Source: Pyrus communis (Eukaryota; Streptophyta; Magnoliopsida; Rosales; Rosaceae). Taken from it: a DNA stretch of 64,000 bases. Made by a program: the position numbers and the translations under genes. The stretch covers positions 1,210,373-1,274,372 of the forward strand of contig NC_084803.1 of the NCBI RefSeq assembly GCF_963583255.1, in the 5' to 3' direction. The notes beneath the pieces were generated by a model. It saw only the letters and a program-made list of their open reading frames with translations. It made no database searches and was not told the origin of the DNA. Positions within the stretch are counted from its first letter, which is position 1. Each line of letters starts with the position of its first letter. Of this stretch, positions 33,972-45,027 are shown one piece after another.

Positions 33972-34200
33972 CTAACAAGGGTTGGCTCAATTGATAAGGT
34001 CCTTGTCTTATATGTCGCCCTATCAAAGTTCGAGCCTTACTGCCTGCAGTTCTCGTTGGTGGACGGTCTGTAAATTTCTACATAAATCTGCTAGCAGCAG
34101 GCATTTAAGTATCATGCATAAGTCATTCCAACTCGAGGTTGTGGGTATGCCTTGACACTGATGGTGAGAGTAACCAATCTCCCCCTAAACTTTTTGTTAA
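33972..34200 (+). mobile_element. tRNA-derived SINE-like element (copy 1)
   Basis: Begins near GGGTTGGCTCAATTGATAAG, resembling a pol III A box, followed about 45 bases later by AAAGTTCGAGCC, a B-box match (GTTCGANNC). The body ends near TAACCAATCTCCCCC followed by an A-run at 34200-34210. The same element is at 40727-40965 in copy 2, so it was inserted before the segmental duplication. Confidence 0.5.
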
Positions 34201-34775
34201 AAAAAAAAAATCCCTATACTTCAATAACATCTCCTAAATTCTAATTATGATTAGTTGGTTCTCATTAGCTTTTTTGTGTTGGTTTATGCTATTAACTTAT
34301 TGAACTACAGCGTCATGCTGATAAATATAGGGGTAAATCAGGCATACAGAATCAGATAGAGTTAAAGATTTGGGGCTTGAAAGTGTATATATGTACGAAG
34401 TTAGGGTTTTGTCTGGCTGTTGTATTTTGGCCTTAGGTTTTTCCAAAGTTAGGTTATAAACTTATAGTGCATGTGCATGGATATATGTGGTCTTGCACGT
34501 GACACATGGCACAAAATATAGTACGTACTAGTTCAAGGTTTTTTTTTATTTTTATAAACGTTAGGTTATAAACTTCTCATAATCACGACGTGTGTGGTTG
34601 CAGTTTCTGCATGGTTCGACATAGGAAAAAAATTTCAATATGCCCGGAATACAAGAAAAATATTATATATCATTATACAATAAGTAAAATTAGAAAAAAA
34701 ATCTTTATATTTGTATAATAATATATGACGTATCGTTTTATATTCCGGACATAATAAAAAACCTCTCCCGGGGTC

Positions 34776-34783
34776 TATGTATC
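34776..34783 (+). promoter_or_regulatory. Core promoter of SABATH copy 1, altered TATA
   Basis: TATGTATC, where the homologous positions of copy 2 (42268-42275) and copy 3 (63711-63718) read TATATATC. It lies 127 bases before the ATG, against 97 and 101 in the others. Confidence 0.5.
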
Positions 34784-34855
34784 ACACCAGCATCACTTCA
34801 AGGTTTCATAAGTTTTATGTGAGTCGATATGTGCGGAAGACAAAGGCCTGACTAG

Positions 34856-34857
<2 letters not shown>

Positions 34858-34902
<45 letters not shown>
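34858..34902. repeat. (GA)n microsatellite in the SABATH copy 1 leader
   Basis: About 21 GA units ending directly at the start codon. Copy 2 has only about seven units and copy 3 none of note. Confidence 0.9.
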
Positions 34903-34908
<6 letters not shown>

Positions 34909-36565
34909 GTGCTGCAAATACTTCACATGAACAAAGGGAAGGGCGAGACTAGTTATGCTCAAAACTCTAAAGTTCAGGTACAAATTAATTTCTAATTTTA
35001 ACAACAGCGCGCGAGGATAACAAAGGATATTAGTCGAGTAGTTCTTAATTATTATTGCATGCATCTCGTTTGATTAATTTAATTATTTTTTGTAGGAAAA
35101 TATATTATCCATCGCAAAGCCAATCGTTGATGAAGCTGTACAAAAATTGTTGTGCTCAAATATGGCACCAATTGGGAGCATGGGAATAGCCGATTTGGGT
35201 TGCTCATCTGGACCAAACACCTTCCTTCTCATCTCCGAAATAATTGATGCCATCCGTGCCACACGTAGCAGCTCATCATCATTCACAGAATTTAGTGTGT
35301 TTCTAAACGACCTCTTTAGCAACGACTTCAATACCATTTTTATGTCACTCCCGGCATTCTACAACCAACTAAAGGAAGAAAATGGTGCTGGACTCGGGTC
35401 TTTCTTTGTCTCCGCCACGCCGGGCTCGTTTTACGGCAGGTTGTTTCCAGCCAAGAGTTTGCACTTCGTGCACTCTTCTTCTAGTCTTCATTGGCGCTCT
35501 CAGGTCCCCCATGGCCTGGATCTCCAGGCAGCTGGCAAAGCGTTGAACAAAGGAAAGATTTGGATTTCTAAGACCAGCCCCCAATGCGTTTTGGATGCAT
35601 ATTCATTTCAATTTCACAAGGATTTTTCGTTATTTCTCAAGTCCCGGGCTGAAGAAGTAATTGGTGGAGGACGGATGGTGTTGTCAATCCCGGGCAGGTC
35701 ATCCTCTGACCCATCAACTCCAGAGAGCTGCTACCAGTGGGATCTCCTAGCTCATGCATTAATGACCATGGTTTCAGAGGTACCTACATAGAAAAATATC
35801 CAATATTTAGTTTTAAGTTCCTAGTAATTCTCTTCATCTCCCAACAAGAATTTTCTTAACAATACTTCAAGAATCAAACCATAGAAGAAAACTTCTGACC
35901 TATCAACTGTTAAAGTTGAGCAAAATAATAGTTGAGTGGGTAATAACATTTGAGTTTACCTTTTTTTTCTTCTTTTTTAAAATGATATTCAATTTATTTA
36001 TTTATTTTTTATTTTTTTACTAAGAATGGAGTTTTATAGACTGCTTTATGAAGAACCCTTTTTCTCTATTTTTCACAAGGAATGTTATTTGGACATACAC
36101 AAAACACGTTCCTTAATACATGTGAGACTCACATACCATTTCATAAGCATATATATTTTAGCGTGTACAAATACAAGCTTAATTTATTGCCTAGTAACAT
36201 TTAGTATATGAATGGTATAGGGTCTTATTGAAGAGGAAAAGGTTGATTCCTTCAACCTTCCGTACTATGTCCCAAGTGAAGAGGAAGTGAAGCTGCAGTT
36301 AGAAAAAGAAGGATCATTTATAATAGACCGCTTTGAAGCCTTTGAAATTGATTGGGATGGTGGTGCGGAAACAACCGTCGTAGCCAGTGGTCAGCGAGTG
36401 GCCAAGACCATAAGAGCTGTGGTTGAGTCGATGATCGAATCTCATTTTGGAAAAAATATCATGGATGATCTGTTTCGTCGGTACGCCGAGCTCATCGCCG
36501 ACCACTTATCAAAATCTAGAACCAAGTTCCTCAATTTGTTTTTTTCAGTCATTAGAAAGGACTGA
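34903..36565 (+). CDS. SABATH carboxyl methyltransferase, copy 1
   Basis: Exons 34903-34977, 35096-35779 and 36221-36565 encode 367 residues, the usual SABATH length. The family transfers methyl from SAM to carboxyl groups of small acids such as salicylate, benzoate or jasmonate. Visible features are the N-terminal SYAQNSKVQ (ends at residue 25), SAM motif [13 protein letters not shown] (56-67), [10 protein letters not shown] (95-104), [13 protein letters not shown] (131-143), [12 protein letters not shown] (152-163) with the aromatic-pocket Trp158, [11 protein letters not shown] (177-187) and the C-terminal FNLPYYVPS and FEIDWDGG. His157 rather than Met before the Trp resembles jasmonate/benzoate-type members more than salicylate-type ones, but substrate cannot be assigned from sequence alone. 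The first intron after KVQ is at the conserved family position. Cytosolic; no signal peptide. Confidence 0.92.
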
Positions 36566-37857
36566 GTTTTCTTAAACTTCCCAATAAAAATTTTCATCAA
36601 CAGATTAAAGATCTGGTCTCATTGTCATTTTCTTAGTTATGTTGTTGGATTTTGTTTTAGAAAATGTTAAGGGGAGATCATATTTAATAAATTATGTTTG
36701 TACCACTTCTCTAATAAAGGTAAAACTTACTTGAAAAACCTTATTTGTATTGGCGGTTCTACTTCTATTTAAAAAATAGACGTGAAATCTACTTGAAGAC
36801 CCTACTTGACTCGTTTTAGGATGTAATATAATTACGGGCTTGGCCTCATTACTCATCCAGATCACGTTGAGCAGTCAGAAGCTGAATGGATTGTCTTTCC
36901 TTTTTGGTGAAAGAAGCCCAATCGACTTGTTTGCTGTGCGGACCTCTTGCAACGACGTCGCCTCTTCAAATGGTTCAGTTCAGTTGTTACACAACCATAC
37001 TTCTTTAGGAAAAAAAACTACATAAGCAAAAAGCGGATTCGCATAGTTTCTATTAATTTTTGTCTTTTGATTTTATTCAATGTATTTGATTCGAAGGTTA
37101 AAAATTAAAAAGAGTATCGAAAGTAAAAAGAGGTGTGTAGATAGCACTATCCAATTCTGTATGGTATTCTAAAACATTTTGTATTTTATATTTTTTAACC
37201 GTTAAATCTCTGATCAAATCACACAAAAACTAAAATATATTGGTTATTAATTATTCTATGCTTTGAAGCACCACAAAATTTTTGCTAAGGCTAATTGCAT
37301 AATAGTTCGGGTCATGCAAACAAGGACCGAAACCATAAATGTGGGATAATACGGAGTTGACTTGTGGCTAGTGCATTCGACTTCTGGTGTTAGGACCATT
37401 AGTTAAGTCGTTTTCTATTTAGCGGAGAACAACACATTGAATGGGAGAAATATCAAAATTGGCTTTCACCCGCGTTGCTAGTTATACCGGATAGTTGTAT
37501 TTTGGTATATATTCCACACGCTAATTTTGTATAAAAAAGTTATATATACATCACAATCATTCGAAAATATTACACCCCACAAATATAATATCGTTATTTC
37601 GTAACAATCTGAGAATAGATTGTCCTAATTTTGTTAGCGAGCCTATCAACAATTGTATTTCGTTTCATGTGCACACAACACATGGAAATTAGGGACCTTG
37701 ATTCTTCATCTCCCATTTTCTCTCCTTTTTAGTCTCCTTTTATTTGAACGTTCACAATTGAGTCATATCAATATTTTATTTTGATTTCTTTATAAGGAGA
37801 GAAAGACAAAAAGAAAAATGAGAGAGAAGCGAGCGAGATTTGAATGAAAAAGAATCC
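36566..37857. other. 3' flank of SABATH copy 1
   Basis: 3' UTR and flank shared with copy 2. At 37493-37520 it keeps the uninterrupted TATATTCCACACG, the empty site of the retrotransposon present in copy 2. Confidence 0.7.
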
Positions 37858-38995
37858 TATCTACATACAGAAACACACAAAATTTCCCAAGCATGACAAT
37901 AAGAACAATCATTACCCAATTCCAACTCCCTTCACAAACTACTACAAATTTTCAACTTTTTCCTTAAAAAATAAAATAAAATATTAAACTGCAGGATTGA
38001 AGCTCAGGGTAGAGTGAAACATGCAAAAGTGGGGGAGGATCCGGTGTAAGCGAGAACAAGATTAGCAGCCCATTCAACAGCGTCTTTCTTCTCCAAAACG
38101 ACCTCCATATCTCACCGTTGGCCGCGTTTCAGCTTCTCTCCGTCACTACACAGTCCAAAAATCCCATCTTTCCCATTTCTTCAAATACCAAAAACCAAAA
38201 TTCTGAAGAAAAAAAAAAATCGAAAATTTGCATGTACCTGATCGATGAGACAAGATTTGGGTTTTTGCGTTTCTGGGTTTTCTTCTACCTTGCAGGAATC
38301 AGCTGACACGAACTACACCCTCCCAGCTCACAAAAAGACGATTTTATAGAGATAAGGCGACGACGAAGTCGCAGTGGGGGAATCTCTGATCACTTGGTCA
38401 CTCGCTTCCTTCCACCTTTACTGAAAGCTTAGGAAGCAACGTAAACCCAAAACCCACTAAATTAAATATAAAAAAAATAGATAAAGAATTCGTAAAATCA
38501 ACCCGTCTCTTAAAAAAAAAAAAATTAAAAAAAGAGAGTTGCTCCAAAATATATTTAATTCATCCAAATAAATAGTAATTAACAGTAATTGGCTAAGTAC
38601 ATTTTCATTCCTATAAAATGTGCTGATTAGTCTATTCGTATTAAAATATTATTAATATTTTTAATTTCGGATATGATTTTTAACGTATCATTATCTGAAA
38701 GTACTATTTTTGTAGATAGATTTTCGATAAGATTTTGAACCAATCTCGTCGCACTATGTGTCACTATTTGTTTAAAATCCTTTGTAATAGATTTCGATAA
38801 AATTTTCAACCAATCACGTAGTGTCACGTGACATTATCGACAACCTTATCTTTCCTTTTTTGTCAACCCTACATCCATCCTAATTCATACACCAAACTGA
38901 AACTCATCCTAATTCATACACCAAACTCAAAGTAACTCAAAATCATTGTTCATCATTTTTAAATCTTGAGTTCTTACAATGTTTCTTTAAGGAGA
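37858..38995. other. Spacer between duplicated units
   Basis: Not part of the duplication. A minus-strand ATG at 38108 opens a 34-codon frame (MEVVLEKKDAVEWAANLVLA onward) ending at a TGA near 38010, with GC-richer flanks. It could be the first exon or a captured fragment of a gene I do not recognise. Nothing else is supported. Confidence 0.35.
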
Positions 38996-38999
38996 TTAT

Positions 39000-39690
39000 A
39001 TGAAATCGATAAGCAAGAGAAAAATTTGTTTACAGAACAGGAAGAATTGTTCAATCTCGAGGATGGTGGAGATGAGGCGTTCGTAATGGAAGAGGAAGAT
39101 GATGATTAACATAGAAGGCAGAGAGCTTCACATTCTCATCGTGTCATGCAAGTTGTGGGTCAGATCTCCAAACCCAAACGTGTTGCAAACTTGGATAGAA
39201 ACATGGAAAGACGAGGTAATGATCTCTTGGAAAATTATTTTATCCCCGACAACATATTCCCTAATCATTTTTTTAGATGACGTTTTAGAATGCAACGAAG
39301 TTTGTTCAAAAAAATCATGATTGGTATTTGCGACCATGATCCATACTTTGTGCAAAAAATGATGCTTTTCATGTTTTAGGTATTTTTCCTGAGCAAAAAA
39401 TTACTGGTGCCTTGCCGATGCATGCATATGAAATATCTGGACCAAGTGGATGAGATAGCGAGGATGGGGAAATCAACTGTTTTAGAGTTCCTGATGAGGT
39501 TTTGCTTCGCAATCGAAGCTCTCTACACCAATGAGTACTTTCGAAAATCCAGGACAATGGACATGCCCTCTACACCAATGAGTACCTCCAGAAACCCAGG
39601 ACAATGGATCTGTCAAGATTGGAAGCAACCACTGTATGCACTGGACTTGGAAAAACTATCCAAATGTGTGGCAAAAAGCTTATGGCGACA
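39000..39690 (+). pseudogene. PIF/Harbinger-type transposase remnant
   Basis: Conceptual translation across frames shows an acidic EEEDDD stretch (39085-39108). This is followed by NLDRNMERRGNDLLENYF, pieces of IFPNHFFRRRFRM, LFKKIMIGICDHDPYF, then DEIARMGKSTVLEFLMRFC and ALYTNEYFRKSRTMD. The last two match the DEY-I--GEST---L--FC----F---YLR pattern of HARBI1/ALP1-like nucleases. At least one in-frame stop and two frame changes break it, and the TCTACACCAATGAGTAC segment is repeated (39520-39590). The DDE catalytic C-terminal half is missing; the segmental duplication boundary follows at 39700. Confidence 0.5.
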
Positions 39691-40726
39691 AAAAATGAGT
39701 CAAAAGTATCATTTTGGAAGCGGTGACATCATTTGGCAGCTACAAGATATATGAATTTGGATTCGTTTGGGATATGATTTAATTACGGGCTTAGCCCATT
39801 ACTCATTCAGATCACATTGAGCACTCAGAGCCCAATAGACTTTTCTTTTCCGTTTGGTGAACGAAGCCCAATCGACTTGTGTGATGTCCGGACCTCTTGC
39901 AACAACGTCTCCTCTTCAAATGGTTCAGTTGCACAACCCTACTTTTTTCGAAACCATAAAATATGGCCTAATACGGGTTGACTTGTAGCTAGGGCATTAG
40001 ACTTTAGGACTACTAGTTAAGTTGTTTTCTATTTAGGGGAGAACAACGCATTGAGTGAGATAAGTATCAAAATTGGCTTTCACCCACACTGCTAGTTATA
40101 CAGGTGATCGTATTCTGGTATAAATTCCACATAATAATGTTGTATAAAAAAATATTAATATACATCACATTCACTCGAACCATAACATCCCATACAACAT
40201 CATCATCTCGTAACAAATTGAGAAGAGATATTCCTAATTTGGTAAGCCAGAATCATCCACCAATAGATTTTGAGCAAAGGCTTCCCGATTCTCAAATTTG
40301 AAGACTTGAAGTTGCCTATCGTTTCCAACTCTCTCAAGTCTGAGGTCACATGCTCCATTTGGCTTTGCAACGGCCTAATTTTTCCAACTCTCTGAAATCT
40401 GTCATCCTTTTTCTCATCAAATAATTCCAGGTCGAAACTAATTCTGCACGCATCGCTAGATGACAATTGCATGGAATCATAGTTAGGCTCTGGGGTTCGG
40501 TTGGGCCACCGATTGCGATTGTCAAGTTCTCTTTGTGACAGCTCGCAGATCATGACCATTCGATGGTCCCAACCAATTAGGTTGGATTTTGCTTATAGTT
40601 CCATTTTTTCGGCACACAAATTAAAATATTTATTGATATACTTTTTAATACGTTGAGACTTGAGAGAAATAATGTCTAAAATGAAGAATAGTTTAACTAT
40701 TTGCCAGAGCCTGAAATCCCCTATAA

Positions 40727-40965
40727 CCAACAAGGGTTGGCTCAATTGATAAGGTCTTTGTCTTATGTGTCGTCCCATCAAAGTTCGAGCCTTGCTGCCT
40801 GCAGTTCTTATTGGTGGGCGATCTATAAATTCCTACGTAAATTTGCTGGCAGCAGACATTTAAGTATCATGCATAAGCCATTCCAAATCGAGGTTGTGGG
40901 TATGCCCTGACATTGATGGTGAGAGTAACCAATTTCCCCCTAAACTTTTTGTTAAAAAAAAAATC
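40727..40965 (+). mobile_element. tRNA-derived SINE-like element (copy 2)
   Basis: Same element as at 33972-34200, with A-box-like GGTTGGCTCAATTGATAAGG and B-box-like AAAGTTCGAGCC, ending before a poly(A) run. Present in both duplicated segments. Confidence 0.5.
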
Positions 40966-41174
40966 CCTATACTTCAATAACATATCCTAAATTCTAATTA
41001 TGATCAGTTGGTTCTCATTAGCTTTTTTGTGTTGGTTTATGCTATTAACTTATTGAACTACGACGTCATGCTGATAAATATAGGGGTAAATCAGGTATAC
41101 AAAATCAGATAGAGTTAAAGATTTGGTGCTTGAAATTGTATATATGTACATATATGTACGAAGTTAGGGTTTTG

Positions 41175-41870
41175 TGTGACATCCCACATCGCCTAGGAGA
41201 GTGATCCTTATATGTATATTCTCATCCCTACCTAGCACGAGGCCTTTTGGGAGCTCACTGGCTTTAGGTTCCATGGGAAATCTGAAGTTAAGCGAGTAGC
41301 GCGCGAGAGCATTCCCAGGATGGGTGACCCATCGAGAAGTTCTCGTGTGAGTTCCCAGAAAAAAAACCGTGAAGGTGTGATCGGGGCCCAAAGCGGACAA
41401 TATCGTGCTACGATGGTGGAGCGGGCCCGGGAAGTGATCCGTCCCGGGCCGGGATATGACACATTTGGTATTAGAGCCTAACCCTGGCCGTGGTGTGCCG
41501 ACGAGGACGTCGGGCCCCCAAGGGGGGTGGATTGTGACATCCCACATCGCCTAGGGGAGTGATCCTTATATGTATATTCCCATTGTGACATCCCACATCG
41601 CCTAGGGGAGTGATCCTTATATGTATATTCCCATCCCTACCTAGCACGAGGCCTTTTGGGAGCTCACTGGCTTCAGGTTCCATGGGAACTCTGAAGTTAA
41701 GCAAGTAGCGCGCGAGATCACTCCCATGATGGGTGACCCACTGGAAAGTTCTCGTGTGAGTTCCCAGAAACAAAACCGTGAGGGTGTGGTCGGGGCCCAA
41801 AGCGAACAATATCGTGCTACGGTAGTGGAGCAGGCCCGGAATGTGGTGGACCCTGGGTCGGGATTTGACA
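41175..41870 (+). mobile_element. Cassandra-type TRIM retrotransposon, copy B
   Basis: Plus-strand element flanked by TTTTG target duplications (41170-41174 and 41871-41875). Copy 1 keeps the single-TTTTG empty site near 34405. LTR1 is 41175-41461, with 5S rRNA-like sequence at about 41270-41345 (GAAGTTAAGCGAG, CCCAGGATGGGTGACCC, AAGTTCTCGTGTG). A primer site TGGTATTAGAGC lies at 41466-41477 (one mismatch to the tRNA-Met type) and a G-rich polypurine tract at about 41519-41530. LTR2 spans 41533-41870 with its first 51 bases duplicated (41533-41583, then 41584 onward). LTRs begin TGTGACATCCC and end GACA. No coding capacity. Confidence 0.9.
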
Positions 41871-41994
41871 TTTTGTCTGGCTGTTGTATTTTGGCCTTAG
41901 GTTTTTCCAACGTTAGGTTATAAACTTATAGTGCGTGCGTGGATATATGTGGTCTTGCACGTGACACATGGCACACAATATAGTACGTACTAGT

Positions 41995-42028
<34 letters not shown>

Positions 42029-42267
42029 GTTTTTGTTTTTTGAACGTTAGGTTATAAACTTCTCATAATCACGACGTGTGTGGTTGCAGTTTCTGCATGG
42101 TTCGACATAGGAAAAAAATTTCAATATGCCTGGAATGCAAGAAAAATATTATGTGTCATTATACAATAAGTAAAGTAAAATTAAAAAAAAAAATCTTTAT
42201 ATTTGTATAATAATATATGACGTATCGTTTTATAATCCGGACATAATAAAAAACCTCTCCCGGGGTC

Positions 42268-42275
42268 TATATATC
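42268..42275 (+). promoter_or_regulatory. TATA box of SABATH copy 2
   Basis: TATATATC, 97 bases upstream of the ATG at 42365, identical in copy 3. Confidence 0.55.
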
Positions 42276-42364
42276 ACACCAGCATCACTTCAAAGTTTCA
42301 TAAGTTTTATGTGAGTCGATCTGTGCGGAAGACAAGGGCCTGACTAGGGAAGAGAGAGAGAGAG

Positions 42365-44078
42365 ATGGAGGTGCTGCAAATACTTCACATGAACAAAGGG
42401 AAGGGCGAGACTAGTTATGCTCAAAACTCTAAAGTTCAGGTACAAATTAATTTCTAATTTTAACAACAGCGCGCGAGGATAACAAAGGATATTAGTCGAG
42501 TAGTTCTTAATTATTATTGCATGGATCTCGTTTGATTAATCTAATTATTTTTTGTAGGAAAATATATTATCCATCGCAAAGCCAATCGTTGATGAAGCTG
42601 TACAAAAATTGTTGTGCTCAAATATGGCACCAATTGGGAGCATGGGAATAGCCGATTTGGGTTGCTCATCTGGACCAAACACCTTCCTTCTCATCTCCGA
42701 AATAATTGATGCCATCCGTGCCACACGTAGCAGCTCATCATCATTCACAGAATTTAGAGTGTTTCTAAACGACCTCTTTAGCAACGACTTCAACACCATT
42801 TTTATGTCACTCCCGGCATTCTACAACCAACTAAAGGAAGAAAATGGTGCTGGACTCGGGTCTTTCTTTGTCTCCGCCACGCCGGGCTCGTTTTACGGCA
42901 GGTTGTTTCCAGCCAAGAGTTTGCACTTCGTGCACTCTTCTTCTAGTCTTCATTGGCGCTCTCAGGTCCCCCATGGCCTGGATCTCCAGGCAGCTGGCAA
43001 AGCGTTGAACAAAGGAAAGATTTGGATTTCTAAGACCAGCCCCCAATGCGTTTTGGATGCATATTCATTTCAATTTCACAAGGATTTTTCGTTATTTCTC
43101 AAGTCCCGGGCTGAAGAAATAATTGGTGGAGGACGGATGGTGTTGTCAATCCCGGGCAGGTCATCCTCTGACCCATCAACTCCAGAGAGCTGCTACCAGT
43201 GGGATCTCCTAGCTCATGCATTAATGACCATGGTTTCAGAGGTACCTACATAGAAAAATATCCAATATTTAGTTTTAAGTTCCTAGTAATTCTCTTCATC
43301 TCCTAACAAGAATTTTCTTAATAATTTAACTTTTTTTTATGAACAATTATTTTATTTTTTTTTTTGTTATTTAGGAACAATACTTCAAGAATCAAACCAT
43401 AGAAGAAAACTTCTGACCTATCAACTGTTAAAGTTGAGCAAAATAATAGTTGAGTGGGTAATAACATTTGAGTTTACCTTTTTTTTCTTCTTTTTTAAAA
43501 TGATATTCAATTTTTTTTTTTTTTTTTTTTTACTAAGAATGGAGTTTTATAGACTGCTTTATGAAGAACCCTTTTTCTCTATTTTTCACAAGCAATGTTA
43601 TTTGGACATACACAAAACACGTTCTTTAATACATGTGAGACTCACATACCATTTCATAAGCATATATATTTTAGCGTGTACAAATACAAGCTTAATTTAT
43701 TGCCTAGTAACATTTAGTATATAAATGGTATAGGGTCTTATTGAAGAGGAAAAGGTTGATTCCTTCAACCTTCCGTACTATGTCCCAAGTGAAGAGGAAG
43801 TGAGGCTGCAGTTAGAAAAAGAAGGATCATTTATAATAGACCGCTTTGAAGCCTTTGAAATTGATTGGGATGGTGGTGCGGAAACAACCGTCGTAGAAAG
43901 TGGTCAGCGAGTGGCCAAGACCATAAGAGCTGTGGTTGAGTCGATGATCGAATCTCATTTTGGAAAAAATATCATGGATGATCTGTTTCGTCGGTACGCC
44001 GAGCTCATCGCCGACCACTTATCAAAATCTAGAACCAAGTTCCTCAATTTGTTTTTTTCAGTCATTAGAAAGGACTGA
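42365..44078 (+). CDS. SABATH carboxyl methyltransferase, copy 2
   Basis: Exons 42365-42439, 42558-43241 and 43734-44078 give 367 residues with the same motifs and intron positions as copy 1. Only four differences from copy 1 were found: Ser92 to Arg, Val213 to Ile, Lys277 to Arg and Ala308 to Glu. None touches the SAM motif ([12 protein letters not shown]) or the [12 protein letters not shown] pocket segment. Residue 308 lies in the C-terminal cap region, where SABATH substrate specificity can be tuned. Splice sites, start and stop are intact, so it is probably functional. Its distal 5' flank holds a Cassandra element about 0.5 kb upstream and its 3' flank a 13.8-kb retrotransposon about 0.95 kb downstream, either of which could change expression or chromatin. 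Confidence 0.92.
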
Positions 44079-45022
44079 GTTTTCTTAAACTTCCCAATAA
44101 AAATTTTCATCAACAGATTAAAGATCTGGTCTCATTGTCATTTTCTTAGTTATGTTGTTGGATTTTGTTTTAGAAAATGTTAAGGGGAGATCATATTTAA
44201 TAAATTATGTTTGTACCACTTCTCTAATAAAGGTAAAACTTACTTGAAAAATCTTATTTGTATCGGCGGTTCTACTTCTATTTAAAAAATAGACGTGAAA
44301 TCTACTTGAAGACCCTATTTGACTCGTTTTAGGATGTAATATAATTACGGGCTTGGCCCCATTACTCATCCAGATCACGTTGAGCACTCAGAAGCTGAAT
44401 GGATTGTCTTTCCTTTTTGGTGAAAGAAGCCCAATCGACTTGTTTGCTATGGGGACCTCTTGCAACGACGTCGCCTCTTCAAATGGTTCAGTTCAGTTGT
44501 TACAGAACCGTACTTCTTTAGAAAAAAAACTACATAAGCAAAAAGCGGATTCGCATAGTTTCTATTAATTTTTGTCTTTTGATTTTATTCAATGTATTTG
44601 ATTCGAAGGATAAAAGTTAAAAAGAGTATCGAAAGTAAAAAGAGGTGTGTAGATAGCACTATCCAATTCTGTATGGTATTCTAAAGCATTTTATATTTTA
44701 TATTTTTTAACAGTTAAATCTCTGATCAAATCACACAAAAACTAAAATCTATTGGTTATTAATTATTCTATGCTTTGAAGAACCACAGAATTTTTGCTAA
44801 GGCTAATAGCATAATAGTTCGGGTCATGAAAACAAGGACCGAAACCATAAATGTGGGATAATACGGAGTTGACTTGTGGCTAGTGCATTCGACTTCTGGT
44901 GTTAGGACCATTAGTTAAGTTGTTTTCTATTTAGCGGAGAACAACACATTGAATGAGAGAAACATCAAAATTGGCTTTCACCCGCATTGCTAGTTATACC
45001 AGGTTGTTGTATTTTGGTATAT
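44079..45022. other. 3' flank of SABATH copy 2
   Basis: Aligns with 36566-37500 of copy 1. No independent gene. Confidence 0.7.
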
Positions 45023-45027
45023 ATTCC
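45023..45027. repeat. Target-site duplication, left
   Basis: ATTCC, repeated at 58833-58837 on the far side of the retrotransposon. The empty site in copy 1 has it once. Confidence 0.95.

Larger units (their letters stand above)
32931..37857. repeat. SABATH-locus segmental duplication, copy 1
   Basis: About 4.9 kb that aligns collinearly with 39700-59179 once two later insertions (41175-41870 and 45028-58832) are removed. The left edge is near AAAAGTATCATTTTGGAAGC in both copies. The right edge is near AAAGACAAA followed by GAGAGAAGCGAGCGAGATTT (37800-37857 against 59110-59179). It contains the whole methyltransferase gene plus about 2 kb of 5' and 1.3 kb of 3' flank, so the promoter was duplicated with the gene. 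It keeps the empty sites of both insertions in copy 2. Confidence 0.9.

Noticed and set aside
33972..34050. Functional tRNA gene
   Set aside because: A- and B-box-like motifs are present, but there is no cloverleaf with an acceptor stem; a SINE head is more likely.
41232..41470. A genuine 5S rRNA gene
   Set aside because: The 5S-like part is diverged and sits inside terminal repeats with a tRNA-Met-type primer site and target duplication, so it is a Cassandra LTR.
42545..42799. Minus-strand 84-codon frame at the start of SABATH exon 2
   Set aside because: Antisense shadow of the conserved exon; it is identical in copies 1 and 2 only because the exon is.
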